From positions 20,652 to 84,651 of the forward strand of contig JBAOID010000032.1 of assembly GCA_037045435.1 (NCBI GenBank): a DNA stretch of 64,000 bases, written 5' to 3'. The notes beneath the pieces are model-generated. The model saw nothing but the letters and a program-made list of their open reading frames with translations. It had not been told where the DNA came from and did not search any database. Source of the stretch: CBDUEF01 sp018063485 (GTDB taxonomy: Bacteria > Pseudomonadota > Alphaproteobacteria > Rhodobacterales > Rhodobacteraceae). Each line of letters begins with the position of its first letter. Within the stretch, counting starts at the first letter, position 1. The position numbers were made by a program, and so were the translations under genes. Positions 39,059-48,733 of this stretch are shown here, one piece after another.

Positions 39059-39924
39059 AGACCGCCCTTCACGACCTTCCCGGGTCTGGAACCGGATCCC
39101 CGAAGCGGTGCGGGATCAGATCCTGAACCTGGCGCTTGAGGAGCCCGAGTTGTCGCCGCGCGAACTGGCGGTCCGGTTCACCGATACAGAAAAGTATTTT
39201 GTCTCAGAGGCTTCGGTCTACCGGCTGCTCAAATCGCACGACCTCATCACCAGCCCGGCCTACATCGTCATCAAGGCTGCGGATGAGTTCAAAGACAAGA
39301 CTACGGCGCCAAACCAGATGTGGCAGACTGACTTCACCTATCTGAAAGTCGTCGGCTGGGGCTGGTTCTACCTGTCCACGATCCTTGACGACTACTCGCG
39401 TTATGTCATCGGCTGGAAGCTCTGCGGCAACATGCGGGCCGAGGATGTCACCGACTACGCTCGACATCGCCCTGGCCGCGTCAGGCTGCGACAGCGCCAA
39501 GGTTCTGCACAAACCGCGGCTGCTCAGCGATAATGGCTCGTCCTATATCGCTGGCGATCTGGCGGAATATCTCGAAGACAAAGGCATGAAGCACGTTCGC
39601 GGCGCGCCAATGCACTGTTACCCGCAGGCGATTCACGCATCGCCGAAGGCACAAACTCAGGGCAAGATCGAACGCTGGCACCAGACCCTCAAGAACCGCA
39701 TCCTGCTGGAAAACTACTTCATGGAGGGCGAACTTGAGGCCGCCATCGCCGCCTTCATCGACCACTACAACAACCACCGCTACCACGAGAGCATCGGCAA
39801 CCTCACCCCGGCTGACGTCTATTTTGGCCGTGGCGAAACCATCCTGGCCGAGAGGAGACGCATCAAACATGCAAACCATCCAAAACCGCCGCTTGAACCA
39901 TCAGCGTCAAGCAGCATAACCTAA
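39059..39924 (+). pseudogene. IS3/IS481-type DDE transposase, 5'-truncated and frameshifted
   Basis: The catalytic core of a DDE integrase-type transposase: MWQTDFTYLKVVGWGWFYLSTILDDYSRYVIGWKL (first and second acidic residues), LLSDNGSSYI and KIERWHQTLKNRILLENYF with the terminal glutamate. The N-terminal part is missing at the ISL3 junction. The frame breaks near 39457 (VTD/TLDIALAASGCDS). Between GAPMH and QTQGK there are about 11 extra in-frame residues with a GGCGAT/ATCGCC stem. The tail ends near 39990, at GACGACGGACA. Confidence 0.75.
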
Positions 39925-39992
39925 ACCCGATGAGCCCAAGACTTCCGCTCCAAAATTAGGCGGCCTGTTCCAAATCATTCGACGACGGACAG

Positions 39993-40312
39993 CCATGAAC
40001 CGCCGCAATGCCCTCTTTTGCCGGACATGACGAGGGCGGGCGCAACTGGGCCCGCTTCGCCAGCCTGATCGGCACCTGCAGAGATGAACAGCGTCGAGCC
40101 CTATGCCTATCTATGCGAACTGTTCACGAAACTGGCCAACGGCCACCTCGCCCGCGACATCGACGCCCTGATGCCATGGGCATACCCAGCGCAGGCCGAT
40201 AGTCCCTCATAGGGACCTCGTCTCGTAGTCCCTGACGAGCTACTGGCAGCCCTCCGCTCCATCACATCGCCGAAGCGTGCAAGGCAAAACTCAATGGGGC
40301 GTAGCCGCCGCA
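39993..40312 (+). pseudogene. IS66-type TnpC 3' end and right terminus
   Basis: In two frames (break near 40082) the sequence reads FAGHDEGGRNWARFASLIGTC, then NSVEPYAYLCELFTKLANGHLARDIDALMPWAYPAQAD, the usual end of an IS66 TnpC transposase. It is followed by a probable right end (AACTCAATGGGGCGTAGCCG). It is not the same element as the IS66 at 60816, whose ends differ. The region 40313-40638 carries only a short ISL3-type end. Confidence 0.65.
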
Positions 40313-40466
40313 TACGTCATACGATGAAAATGCAAAATAGCATTTAGCGGGATAATTCCTGCTTCCGCAACATCCCCCAATCCATGGCGTTGTCGCTATT
40401 CGTCAGAGTTCTTGCCTAGCAAAGAGCGGAACGGCGCAAGACACGTGTACCATCGAAAAGAACAAG

Positions 40467-40489
40467 TTTGCACCGAAAACGCAGCAGAA
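40467..40489. repeat. short ISL3-type terminus
   Basis: TTTGCACCGAAAACGCAGCAGAA matches the outer end of the ISL3 elements at 288-344 and 43286. Only this piece remains. The rest of 40313-40638 contains nothing I can identify. Confidence 0.5.
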
Positions 40490-40638
40490 TCGATTTTGGT
40501 GCCGCCCGCATCACGGGACGAGGTCATGTTCAGGGAGAGACCCGCCAGCAGCGGACCCCTCGAGTTTTGAGTAGGCGCAGGCGGCGATGTCCGGCTCTCC
40601 CCTGCCATTTCGCTTGGTGTGGAGGAGTTCTGGGCTGG

Positions 40639-40977
40639 CTAGTTGGAGATATCGCCTTCGCCCAGGGCGGCAAGCCGAGCGGGCAGGTCCATCCTGACAT
40701 GCAAGAAGTCGACGACGATCATCCTGTCAGAGCCGGCAATGAAGACCACATAATGCTGGCCAGACCGGGCATAGCGCAGGTTCTCGGACAGGGCCGGATC
40801 AACCAGACGGCGGCAATCCTTGGAGGGTGCTGTGCCATCGGCCAGCGCCTGGCACTTCTCGATCAGGTCTTCGGCATAGGCATCGGCTTGCCGCCGCCCG
40901 AAGGTCTCGACCGTCCAGACGGCAATATCCTTCAGCGCGGCCTCTGCCTGCCGCGTCAGCACCCATGGTTTGGCCAT
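40639..40977 (-). CDS. parE: ParE/RelE-family toxin
   Basis: A 112-aa type II toxin: VLTRQAEAALKDIAVWTVETFGRRQADAYAEDLIEKCQALAD, a conserved CRRLVDPALSENLRYARSGQHYVVFIA core and a C-terminal DRMIVVDFLHVRMDL. ParE toxins poison DNA gyrase; RelE relatives cut mRNA. The helical N-terminus and the YARSGQHYVVF strand fit ParE better. Its start overlaps the antitoxin stop (TGATG), so the pair is coupled. Confidence 0.88.
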   Translation of the reverse strand: MAKPWVLTRQAEAALKDIAVWTVETFGRRQADAYAEDLIEKCQALADGTAPSKDCRRLVDPALSENLRYARSGQHYVVFIAGSDRMIVVDFLHVRMDLPARLAALGEGDISN

Positions 40978-41237
40978 CAGGATGCGGACTTCTGCGCCGT
41001 TGCAAAGACCCGCCGCACTGTTTCTTCACCCGATCCGCGCGCGAAAGCCCCCTCCCGGGCTTCAAGCACACCACGCGTCAGTCGTGCGCGCAGGTCACGG
41101 AACTCGGCCTCTTCGCGCTCCAGCAAGCGCAGACCGGCACGTAAGGCCTCGGAGGCGTTCTGGTATCGGCCCGAGGCAACCAGATCGTCGATCAGCTTTG
41201 ATTGAGGTTCGGTCAGAACAACGTTGCGGGTGGCCAT
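40977..41237 (-). CDS. parD: ParD-family antitoxin
   Basis: An 86-aa antitoxin: MATRNVVLTEPQSKLIDDLVASGRYQNASEALRAGLRLLEREEAE is a ribbon-helix-helix DNA-binding domain, followed by a disordered toxin-binding tail. ATG 41237 has GGAGA 7 nt upstream. It would neutralise the ParE toxin and repress its own promoter through the palindrome at 41255-41275. Confidence 0.88.
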   Translation of the reverse strand: MATRNVVLTEPQSKLIDDLVASGRYQNASEALRAGLRLLEREEAEFRDLRARLTRGVLEAREGAFARGSGEETVRRVFATAQKSAS

Positions 41238-41254
41238 GCGGTGATCTCCATATT

Positions 41255-41275
41255 TATTGGCAATATATGCCAATA
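41255..41275. promoter_or_regulatory. inverted repeat in the parDE promoter
   Basis: TATTGGCA and TGCCAATA form perfect 8-bp arms around ATATA, 18 bp upstream of parD. Ribbon-helix-helix antitoxins bind such sites for autoregulation. Confidence 0.65.
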
Positions 41276-41346
41276 GTGCCTGTCTGTCGATAGAGGCTCG
41301 GCCAAACACTAAGATGGCAATGGCCGAGCCAGAGATTTAACCCCCC

Positions 41347-41821
41347 TCAGGCGGCGATACCCGCCTTCCCTGCCCCATCGCCGCTCATCACCGACGATCT
41401 GCGAGCCTGCGCGTTGCGATAGCCCTCCTTGGCAATCCAAAGCTCCGCCGCACCAACCGACTCGGCCAGATGCAGCAGTTCCATGGTGCCCCCGAAATCC
41501 AGAAGCACGCGGACCTGCCCCACCTTGGGCTCATCGACGACTTCGAATGATCAGCTGGCTGTCGGCCGAATGGCTGCGCATGTTGGTGACGAGGATGACC
41601 CCATCCGAGGAGAAGTTGCCCTCGTGGAGAGTGAAGGACGCCGGGGCCGTCCAGGTCGGATAAGGCCGCGGCGGTTCCTTCTTCACCAGGCGGCCAACAC
41701 CGTTGGACCTTTCCCAGGCTGCCAGCTTTTTGGTGAAGCGCGCGGGCGGTTTGGGGCTGCCGTCGGTGTAACGAATGAGCGCGCCCAAGGGCGCTTGGTC
41801 GATGATCGTGGTTGCGGACAT
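41347..41821 (-). CDS. plasmid-type conserved hypothetical protein, one frameshift
   Basis: It starts MSATTIIDQAPLGALIRYTDGSPKPPARFTKKLAAWERSNG, continues with PPRPYPTWTAPASFTLHEGNFSSDGVILVTNMRSHSADSQL, and after a frame break near 41552 reads FEVVDEPKVGQVRVLLDFGGTMELLHLAESVGAAELWIAKEGYRNA to 41347. No catalytic motif is visible. From memory, relatives occur on Rhodobacteraceae and rhizobial plasmids next to large ParB-like genes, which matches the remnant upstream. The function is unknown. Confidence 0.6.
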
Positions 41822-41887
41822 GATTCCTCATCCTGAATGCGAGCATTCGCACTCATCATATTGATATTGTTGTGTTTTGTGATTGAT

Positions 41888-41909
41888 GAGGGCGGGTTTC
41901 CCCGCCCTC
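41888..41909. terminator. GC-rich hairpin
   Basis: GAGGGCGGG and CCCGCCCTC form a perfect 9-bp stem with a TTTC loop, between the ParB-like remnant and the gene at 41347. There is no convincing T-run on either strand, so it may be a weak terminator. Confidence 0.4.
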
Positions 41910-41920
41910 GGGCGCTCAGA

Positions 41921-42198
41921 TCACTCCGCAGCCATCATCGCAGTGCTTTCCACGGGCAGGTCGGCCGTCAGGAATGGCGGGCAAGTCGATCTCGGCGTCA
42001 GATGCCAGCAGCGCCCAAGACTTCTTCGCTCAAAGCCCCCTGCGCTTCTGCAGCGCCATCGCCGTCCAGAGGGACAAGATCACTGCGCCGCAGAATCTCC
42101 GGCAACCAGCCGCTGCCTTTGAGCAAGCGCTCCGCTTTCGTGGCCATCTCGCCCTTCTTCAGATGATCGAGCAACTGCGCGGTTCCCTCACCAAAGCC
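41921..42198 (-). pseudogene. C-terminal remnant resembling a plasmid ParB-like protein
   Basis: The minus strand encodes GTAQLLDHLKKGEMATKAERLLKGSGWLPEILR and, after frame breaks, a short acidic end LPVESTAMMAAE with a stop at 41921. From memory this resembles the C-terminus of large ParB-N-domain proteins on alphaproteobacterial plasmids. The upstream part is replaced by an ISL3 transposase C-terminus, in frame, near 42200. The family call rests on recalled similarity and is tentative. Confidence 0.4.
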
Positions 42199-42199
42199 A

Positions 42200-43217
42200 G
42201 CGGGTGTGCAGGGCTTCGGGTCCATGATGTTCCGCTCCGGTGGTGCAAGACGGCGGACCCATCGCTCAACCCGGCGACGCCCAAGACCAAGTTGCCCAGA
42301 AAATCTCCCTGACCGTCTTCCCGGCATCATACAGCGCTCTGATTTCGTCAAAAACGGCCTGACGGTCTGCACGCCGGGTCAATGCTACGATCTGTTCACG
42401 TGCTGCGTAGCCCTGTTCTTGATACTCGTGATCTTCGCCAGCTGAGCTGTTTTCTCTGATCGGTGGGCCGATCCCGTTCATCTCACGTGCCACAGTTTCC
42501 CTGAAATTCATCAACAAATGGAAACGATCAGCCCCTTGGCGCGCCTGCGGAGCACCTTGCCGGGCACCATCCGCATAAACACCGGCGCGATCCCGGCTGA
42601 TATATTCGACTTCCGGGTGATCGCTGAACCATTTTGCCACCGATGCATTTGCGCGGTCTGGCAGAAGTTCCACCACTGCACGTCTCTCCAGATCAACGAT
42701 AACCGTCCCGTAAGTCGTTCCCTTCCGCCAGGCCCATTCATCAATGCCTGACGACCCGCACGTGAGGACGATCCTGCACCTTCGGCGCGTTTGCCTTGAG
42801 TTGGCGAAGGATAGAAGTATGGCAGATCGGCATTCCCAAGCGAGCCATGATCCGTTCTGACGGCCTCCCACCTACGCCATGGCCAAACAGACGGATTATA
42901 GTTCTCATTCGACTGGTTTGCCGCGCGTAAGGGGTGGCCAGCAAGGGGTCGGTCCCGGCAGAAATTCGCTGCGAACATAGTGCGTTCTGGCACCGCCAGC
43001 GTGTGACCGTCACGACCGCCGTGACCGGGCTCCCATGAGCAGGCAGATCCCTGAGGTGCCGGGAATAACTGCTATGGCGAGAGGTCGATCGCGTCCCGCA
43101 AGAGGGACAACAGCCTCTGTCTTTTCCACTCAGCAAAACAGTCAAGCCGGATCCATTTTGCTCAACACGATGGATTTGCATTCCTGGGGCTGGCGCACAG
43201 CTTGAAAACTTTTCCAT
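42200..43217 (-). pseudogene. ISL3-family transposase, frameshifted and truncated
   Basis: The N-terminal zinc-finger-like part (GCCPSCGTRSTSRHSSYSRHLRDLPAHG ... CQNALCSQRI) is followed by the DDE core: GIDEWAWRKGTTYGTVIVDLERRAVVELLPDR (first acidic region), SRDRAGVYADGARQGAPQARQGADRFHLLMN and a C-terminal RRRVERWVRRLAPPERNIMDPKP. Frame breaks lie between 42741 and 42871 and near 42300. The C-terminus is lost at the ParB-like junction. Confidence 0.82.
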
Positions 43218-43286
43218 CCTGCAAAATGGCGCGTTGCACTCAAGCCTTCAACTGCACAGAATTTGCACCAAAAACGCAGCAGAACC
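42200..43286 (-). mobile_element. ISL3-family element, 3'-truncated (copy B)
   Basis: It begins at 43286 with the inverted terminal repeat (CGCAGCAGAACC on the plus strand) and carries most of a transposase on the minus strand. No matching left terminus is found; the element fuses into the ParB-like remnant near 42200. Its first ~420 bp are a mirror image of copy A at 38637. Confidence 0.8.
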
Positions 43287-43590
43287 ACGAAAAGGGAGAC
43301 CACCCATGTCTTGACCCCAGCATAACCCGCAGAACATAACCTTCAGGCGGGTCAATTCTCGATGAAAAACCCGGGTCACTTCTGGGTGGGAATCAACAGA
43401 GGGGCGCTCGACGATGCGGGCCTCGAGCTGGCGTTCAGCAGCAACAAGCGCGTCAGCACAAAGCCGTTCAATAACCGACACCCCCGGCAGGATGGTTAGC
43501 GTGCGTCAGCACTCCCCAACGGGCCGGTCTGCCAGATCCTCATTGGAACGGGACGGCTAAGATCGCCCAACAAATCAGGCACTCGAAGAC
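43287..43590. other. IS-remnant DNA without a recognisable gene
   Basis: The stretch 43350-43402 (GCGGGTCAATTCTCGATGAA ... GGGTCACTTCTGGGTGGGAA) resembles non-coding ends of IS21-family elements, judged from memory. A minus-strand frame over 43400-43481 (VIERLCADALVAAERQLEARIVERP) is too short to classify. Nothing else is seen. Confidence 0.35.
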
Positions 43591-44444
43591 CTAACTTAGC
43601 CGATATGCTTTGCGTGCCGTGCCAGATGCTATCTGCGCTTGTTCAGCCGACGTTAAGCCAGACAGCAAGTTGCGCGACAGTGTGATCCAGCCAGGCAGAC
43701 CTGCACCCAAATTGACCACCGGCCAATCGCCGCCCCAAAGCGTGCGTTCGGGGCCAAAGGTGTTAAGGATATGATCCACCCATGGCTGCAGCGTGGCCAG
43801 GTTTGCCTTCCCCGGCGCGCAATAGGCCGAGATGCCTGACAGCTTCACATTGACATGGGGCAGGGCGGCAAGGGCAGTGATGCCCTGCGGCCCATGGCGT
43901 CAAAACTGCCTCCGGCGATATCGGGCACGCCGCAGTGATCCAGCACCAACATGCTGATCAGTCGACAGGCCCGCGCCAGATCAAGGGCAATCGGCAATTG
44001 CCGCGCCAGCATGCAGACGTCAAAGGCCAAGCCCTGTGCGCCGATCTTGGCCAGATTGCGCGCGGAAGGCCGGCGTCTGCGACAACTCATCCGGCATGAC
44101 ATGCAGGATGCGGCGGAAACCGTGGACATGCAGACCGCTACATTCGTCTAGCCAATCGTCAAAGCCTGCGTCTGTCTTCGGGGCGACATGACGCAATCTG
44201 ACCCAGCAGGCCATTTTCGCCCGACGCAATCCTGCCGACATAACCGTGCCTCGGCCTGATAATCGGCGTCATCCACGCCCGCCTCCATGAACAGCGCACC
44301 GGCCACGCCATGCCCCGCGGTCAACGCCGGCATAGTCGGCGAGAGTGAAATCGCCCGTTGCCAGTGCGGGGAATTCCAGCCGTCCAGGCATAGCCCAGTT
44401 GTTTCGCGGTAGATCAGATGCAGATGGGTGTCGATGAAATCCAT
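43591..44444 (-). CDS. amidohydrolase-2 family lactonase-like hydrolase, several frameshifts
   Basis: A metal-dependent TIM-barrel hydrolase of ~284 aa of the L-rhamnono/L-fuconolactonase and 2-pyrone-dicarboxylate lactonase group. It starts MDFIDTHLHLIYRE (HxH metal motif) at ATG 44444, with AAGGAGG 6 nt upstream. Later pieces in other frames are DECSGLHVHGFRRILHVMPDELSQ, LVLDHCGVPDIAGG, and NTFGPERTLWGGDWPVVNLGAG with the conserved aspartate. It would open a sugar-acid lactone. At least four frame breaks are visible. Confidence 0.75.
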
Positions 44445-44470
44445 AGCTGTCCTCCTTTGGGGCCGATCCG

Positions 44471-45328
44471 TCACTCCGGATCGGCGATCACATCCTGGCG
44501 TTGGCTGACCAAGTCCCTCGAACGCCCAGTTCCACCACATCGCCCGCCTTCAGGTAGCGCGGCGGCTTCATGGCCCAGGCCGACGCCGGGCGGGGTGCCG
44601 GTGGAAATGACATCGCCGGGATGCAGGGTCATGAACTGCGACAGATAGCTGACCAGATAGGCCACCCCGTAGACCATCGTCCGGGTCGAGCCGTCCTGCA
44701 TAGGTCTTGCCATTCACCTGTCAGCCACATCGGCAGATCCTGCGGGTCGGCCACCTCGTCGCGGGTCACCAGCCAGGGGCCGATCTGGCCAAAGTTGTCG
44801 CAGCTTTTGCCCTTGGTCCACTGGCCCGAACGTTCGATCTGAAAGGCGCGCTCCGACGACATCATTGGTCACGGCATAGCCCGCCACATGGTCCAGCGCC
44901 TCGGCCTGCGAGACATATTTGGCGCGGGTTGCCGATGATGACGGCCAGCTCCACCTCCCAGTCGGTCTTTTCGGACGCCGCGCGGAATGATGATCGGATC
45001 ATTCGGGCCGCAGATCGCGCTGGTCGCCTTCATGAAGATGATCGGCTCGGGCGGGACGGTCGCGCCGGTTTCGGCGGCATGGTCGGAATAATTCAGGCCG
45101 ATGCAGATGAACTTGCCGGTGTCCGGCCACACAGGGGCCAAGGCGGGTGCCGGTGGCCACCACGGGCAGCGTGCCGGCATCGATCCCGCGCAGCATCGCC
45201 ACGCCCGCATCCGACAAAACCGCCCCGCCAATATCGGGCACAAGGCCGGTCAGATCGCGGACCGTGCCATCGCTGTGCAAGAGGCCGGGCTTTTCGGCAC
45301 CATGGGCACCATGTCGCAAAAGTTTCAT
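44471..45328 (-). CDS. fumarylacetoacetate hydrolase family protein, several frameshifts
   Basis: About 285 aa. The N-terminus is MKLLRHGAHGAEKPGLLHSDGTVRDLTG. In a second frame follow TGKFICIGLNYSDHAAETGATVPPEPIIFMK and GPNDPIIIPRG, the substrate/metal region. The C-terminal HPGDVISTGTPPGVG is typical of FAH proteins such as 2,4-diketo-3-deoxy-L-fuconate hydrolase. Extra bases are apparent near 45138, 44976, 44930 and 44857. In the L-fucose oxidative pathway this enzyme cleaves the last diketo acid. Its start is 12 nt after the SDR stop. Confidence 0.78.
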
Positions 45329-45340
45329 GTCCGTCTCCTC

Positions 45341-46084
45341 TCAGGTATTGGCCCAGCCGCCATCGATCACATGTGCGACCCCGGTGGTGTAGCTGGACTT
45401 CGTCGCTGGCAAGATAGACCACAAGGGCGGCGATCTCTTCGGGCTTGCCTATGCGGCCGATGGGCTGGCGGGCGATGAACGCCTTGCGGGCCGCTTCATA
45501 GTCGCCGGTGTCGCGCAGCCGCTGTTCCAGCGACGGGCTTTCCACTGTGCCGGGGCAGATCGCGTTGCAGCGGATGCCCTTGGTGATGAAATCGGCGGCG
45601 ATGGCTTTGGTCAGCCCGATCACCCCCGCCTTGGTGGCGCCGTAGACGAAGCGGTTCGGGGCGGCGATCACTGACGCCTGCCACCGAGGCCATGTTGATG
45701 ATCGACCCGCCGCCCCGCTGCCAGCATCCCGGGCAAAAAGGCCCGGCACATGCGGTACATCGCCGTCATGTTCAGATCGAGGCTGAAGGCCCATTGATCC
45801 TCGTCGCAGTCCAGGATGGTGCCCGCCGCGACAAAGCCCGCGCAGTTGAACAGCACATCCAGCTTGCCCGCAGCTCGCCACCGCCTCGGCAATCGACGCC
45901 GGATCGCGCACGTCCAAAAGCCGCGTTTGCAAACCCACCGCCGCCAAGCTCAGCCAATGCCGCCGCGTTGACGTCGGTGGCAATCACCTCAGCGCCCTCG
46001 CGGGCCATGGCCAGTGCAGATGCCCGACCAATCCCTTGCCCTGCCGCCGTTACCAATGCAGCGTTTTCCGTTTAGACGTCCCAT
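45341..46084 (-). CDS. SDR dehydrogenase (2-keto-3-deoxy-L-fuconate dehydrogenase-like), frameshifted
   Basis: About 248 aa. Pieces in order: VTAAGQGIGRASALAMAREGAEVIATD (Rossmann), TRLLDVRDPASIAEAVA, LDVLFNCAGFVAAGTILDC, NRFVYGATKAGVIGLTKAIAADFITKGIRCNAICPGTVESPSLEQRL with the catalytic Tyr-x3-Lys, and VIDGGWANT at the C-terminus. RCNAICPGTVESPSL is characteristic of fuconate-type SDRs, as I recall. Three ATGs are in tandem; the third (46084) is 6 nt from AAGGAG and is preferred. It follows the UxaA stop by 11 nt. Confidence 0.78.
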
Positions 46085-46095
46085 CATCATCTCCT

Positions 46096-47612
46096 TTAGA
46101 CCGGCAAGCAGGCCGGGCCGATTGGTTCAAAACTCTTGTAGGTCAGGATGAATTCCGGCATGCCCCAGCTCTTCGGATTTGGTCTGCGCGCGCCCGATGG
46201 CAAGGCTGATCACCAGATCGAAAATCTCTTGCCCAACCTCTTCCAAGGTGGCTTCCCCGTCCAGCATACGCCCGGCGTTGATGTCCATATCTTCGGTCAG
46301 GCGGGCATACATATACGGGATTGGCGGCAGATCTTGATCACCGGGGCAAGGGCCGAGCCTACCACCGACCCGCGCCCGGTGACAAACAGCGTGCAGATGC
46401 GCGCCCGAGGCCATCATCTCGACGATCTCGGCATTGTCCGAGATGTTGGGAAAGCCGAAGCGCACCTCGCCATCGGGCACCACATCCATCAGGTAAAGCC
46501 CGCCCTTGGGCGGAATATCGCCGGGCTTGATCAGGCCCGAAATCACGCGACTGGCCCGATTTCGCATAGGCGCCCAGCGATTTCTCCTCGATCGTGGTCA
46601 GCCCGCCGTCGGCATTGCCGGCTGGCAAAGCTGCCATAGCCCAAGCGTGGCGTAATAGCGCGCGGCCTTTTCGACCGAGGCGCGCAGTTCCGCCGCCAGC
46701 TCAGGCGTCGCCGCGCGCGCCGGCCATGATCGCTTCGCAGCCGATCAGCTCGCCGGTTTCCTCGAAGATGCAGGCGGCCCCGGCGGCCGACCAGCTGGTC
46801 AAAGGCGATGCCCCGCCGCCGGATTGCCGGTGATGCCCGACTGGTGCCGTCCGACCCGCCGCAGACCGTGCCGACGATCAGTTCCGACACCTCCATCGGC
46901 ACCGTCGGCGCCGTCGGCCAGCGCGGCCAGCTGCTCGGCCACCCAAGTCGCGCCCCGCCGCGATGGTTGACCGCTGTGCCGCCCGCGCGCTGGATGACCA
47001 GCGTCTTGACCGGCCGCCCCGTGGCGCGGACCACCGCTTCAACGCTGGATGCCGGTTGAAACTTTCGCAGCCCAGACTGACACCAGCAAAACCGCGCCCG
47101 ACATTGGGATGCGTGCAAAGCCGCTCCATCATCTTTTGCGCGTATGGGTTCGGAAAGCACCCGGGAAAGCCGATGACATGGCGCGTTCTCGCGGTCAACC
47201 CCCAGCCACTTCCGCGCGCAACATGGTGGGCGCATTCCACCAGATAGGCCACCGCCACCACATTGCGGATGCCCTTGCGCCCATCAGATCGAAGCCAGCC
47301 TCTCATGCTGTCTACCTGTTGTTCAGGCGCATAGGTGGGAGTGTAGTCAGATGTCAGGTTGTGCAGATGGACATGGTCGCCGGGGGCAATCACGCGGCTG
47401 GCGCGGCCAATTGGCGCGCCGTATTTGATCACCTTGTCGCCCGCAGCCACTGGCAGCCGTGCGATTTTGTGCCCAAGGCCAAGGGGTTGGGGGAAGGCTA
47501 CTGCCACACCCTCAACCATCACCGCCTCGCCCGCCGCAATCTGATCGCGCAGCACAAACACCGTGTCACCGGGCGACAAAAGCAAAAGGCGCGGGTCTGT
47601 TATTGGCTTCAT
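46096..47612 (-). CDS. UxaA family altronate/galactarate-type dehydratase, frameshifted
   Basis: About 505 aa. The N-terminal SAF domain is intact (GDTVFVLRDQIAAGEAVMVEGVAVAFPQPLGLGHKIARLPVAAGDKVIKYGAPIG and DHVHLHNL). The main domain is recognisable through NVGRGFAGVSLGCES, LIVGTVCGGSDGTS, GNADGGLTTIEEKSLGAYAKSG, IKPGDIPPKGGLYLMDVVPDG and EDMDINAGRMLDGEATLEEVGQEIF, ending FILTYKSFEPIGPACLPV. The enzyme dehydrates an aldonic acid using iron. Frame breaks are frequent from about 47040 down to 46150. Confidence 0.8.
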
Positions 47613-47613
47613 C

Positions 47614-48733
47614 TCAGAAAACCTCCAGCGTTGCGTTCTCGATCGCGTCGCGGTCCAAAGCAGCCCCCAATCCGGGGGCTTGCGGCAGGGTCGCCATGCC
47701 GTCTTCGATCGGCAAGCCGCCGCGGCAGGCCAAAGGAAAAGCGGTCCATCGGCCACAGCACTTCGAACCAATGCCGAATTGCGGATGGCACCGCAGACAT
47801 GCAGGTTCACCATTTCCAGCGGGTGAAAGATGGCGGTATGAATTTCGCAGGGCATGTGGAATGCTTCGGCCAGATGGGCGGTCTTCAAGCGTGCCAGTCA
47901 CCCCGCCTGACCAACTGACATCAGCGCGCACCCCGTCAACCACCCGGCGCGCGCAGTAATCGGCCAAGGCGTAGGGGCGCTTGGCCAGTACCTCGCCGCC
48001 AATCACCGGGATATCGAGGGCGCGGGTCAATTCGGCGCAGGGCACCGGAGGCCTCATCTGGCAGCGGCTCTTCAAGCCACAGGTATCCCATGCGTTTCCA
48101 GGGCCCGGCCAAGGCGCAGGGCCTGATCATAGGTGTAGGGCTGCAACCGGATCAGACATCAGCGCGAAATCTTCGCCCACGGCATCACGGACAGCGCGGT
48201 GGATCGCGATATCCTCGGCCAAAGATCGTCCGGGCGGATGGATTTTATAGGCCGCGCAACCCAGCAGCCTGAACTGCACGCGCCTCATCAGCATAGGCCC
48301 CGGCGTCTTGCAGTACCAAGGATGAGGCATAGACCGGAACCCGGTCACGCGCACCCCCGATATAGCGCCACAGCGGTTGGCCGGCGGCCTGTGACGCCAA
48401 AAGCCACAGGCAGCAATCGAGCGGGCCATAGGCATAGGCCGGGCAGATGGTGCCACCAGCGATCGGCGCGGCGCCAGTCATGCAAGGCCGCCTCGCGGTC
48501 CAGTGCGTTGCGCCCCACAAAGAACGGGCGCAAGCGATGCGGCGGCCGGTAGCAGCGGTGCCCTTGGCCGAGCGCCCGGCGAAACCCAGCATCGAGGCTT
48601 GCTGGCCGTCTTCGGTGTGCAGCGTGTAGACCAGACATTCCATGGCCCGCCGCGCCGCCGCGCAATGACGCCCGCGACCGGGCAAGCCCTGAGGCAATTG
48701 GCAGGCGCGGATGTCGAGGGCGCTGATCCGCAT
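47614..48733 (-). CDS. enolase-superfamily (mandelate racemase/MLE) dehydratase 1, frameshifted
   Basis: About 372 aa. The capping domain starts MRISALDIRACQLPQG. The barrel motifs, in several frames, are AAYKIHPPG (Lys-x-His), FALMSDPVAAL (metal Asp), YLWLEEPLPDE (metal Glu) and IPVIGGEVLAKRPYALADY (third metal Glu). A KxH motif points to acid-sugar dehydratases or racemases. The start overlaps the RraA stop as TGATG. At least five frame breaks are present. It probably dehydrates or epimerises a sugar acid. Confidence 0.75.

Noticed and set aside
38458..43286. A complete composite transposon
   Set aside because: Neither ISL3 copy has both ends or an intact transposase, and I could not identify a target duplication.
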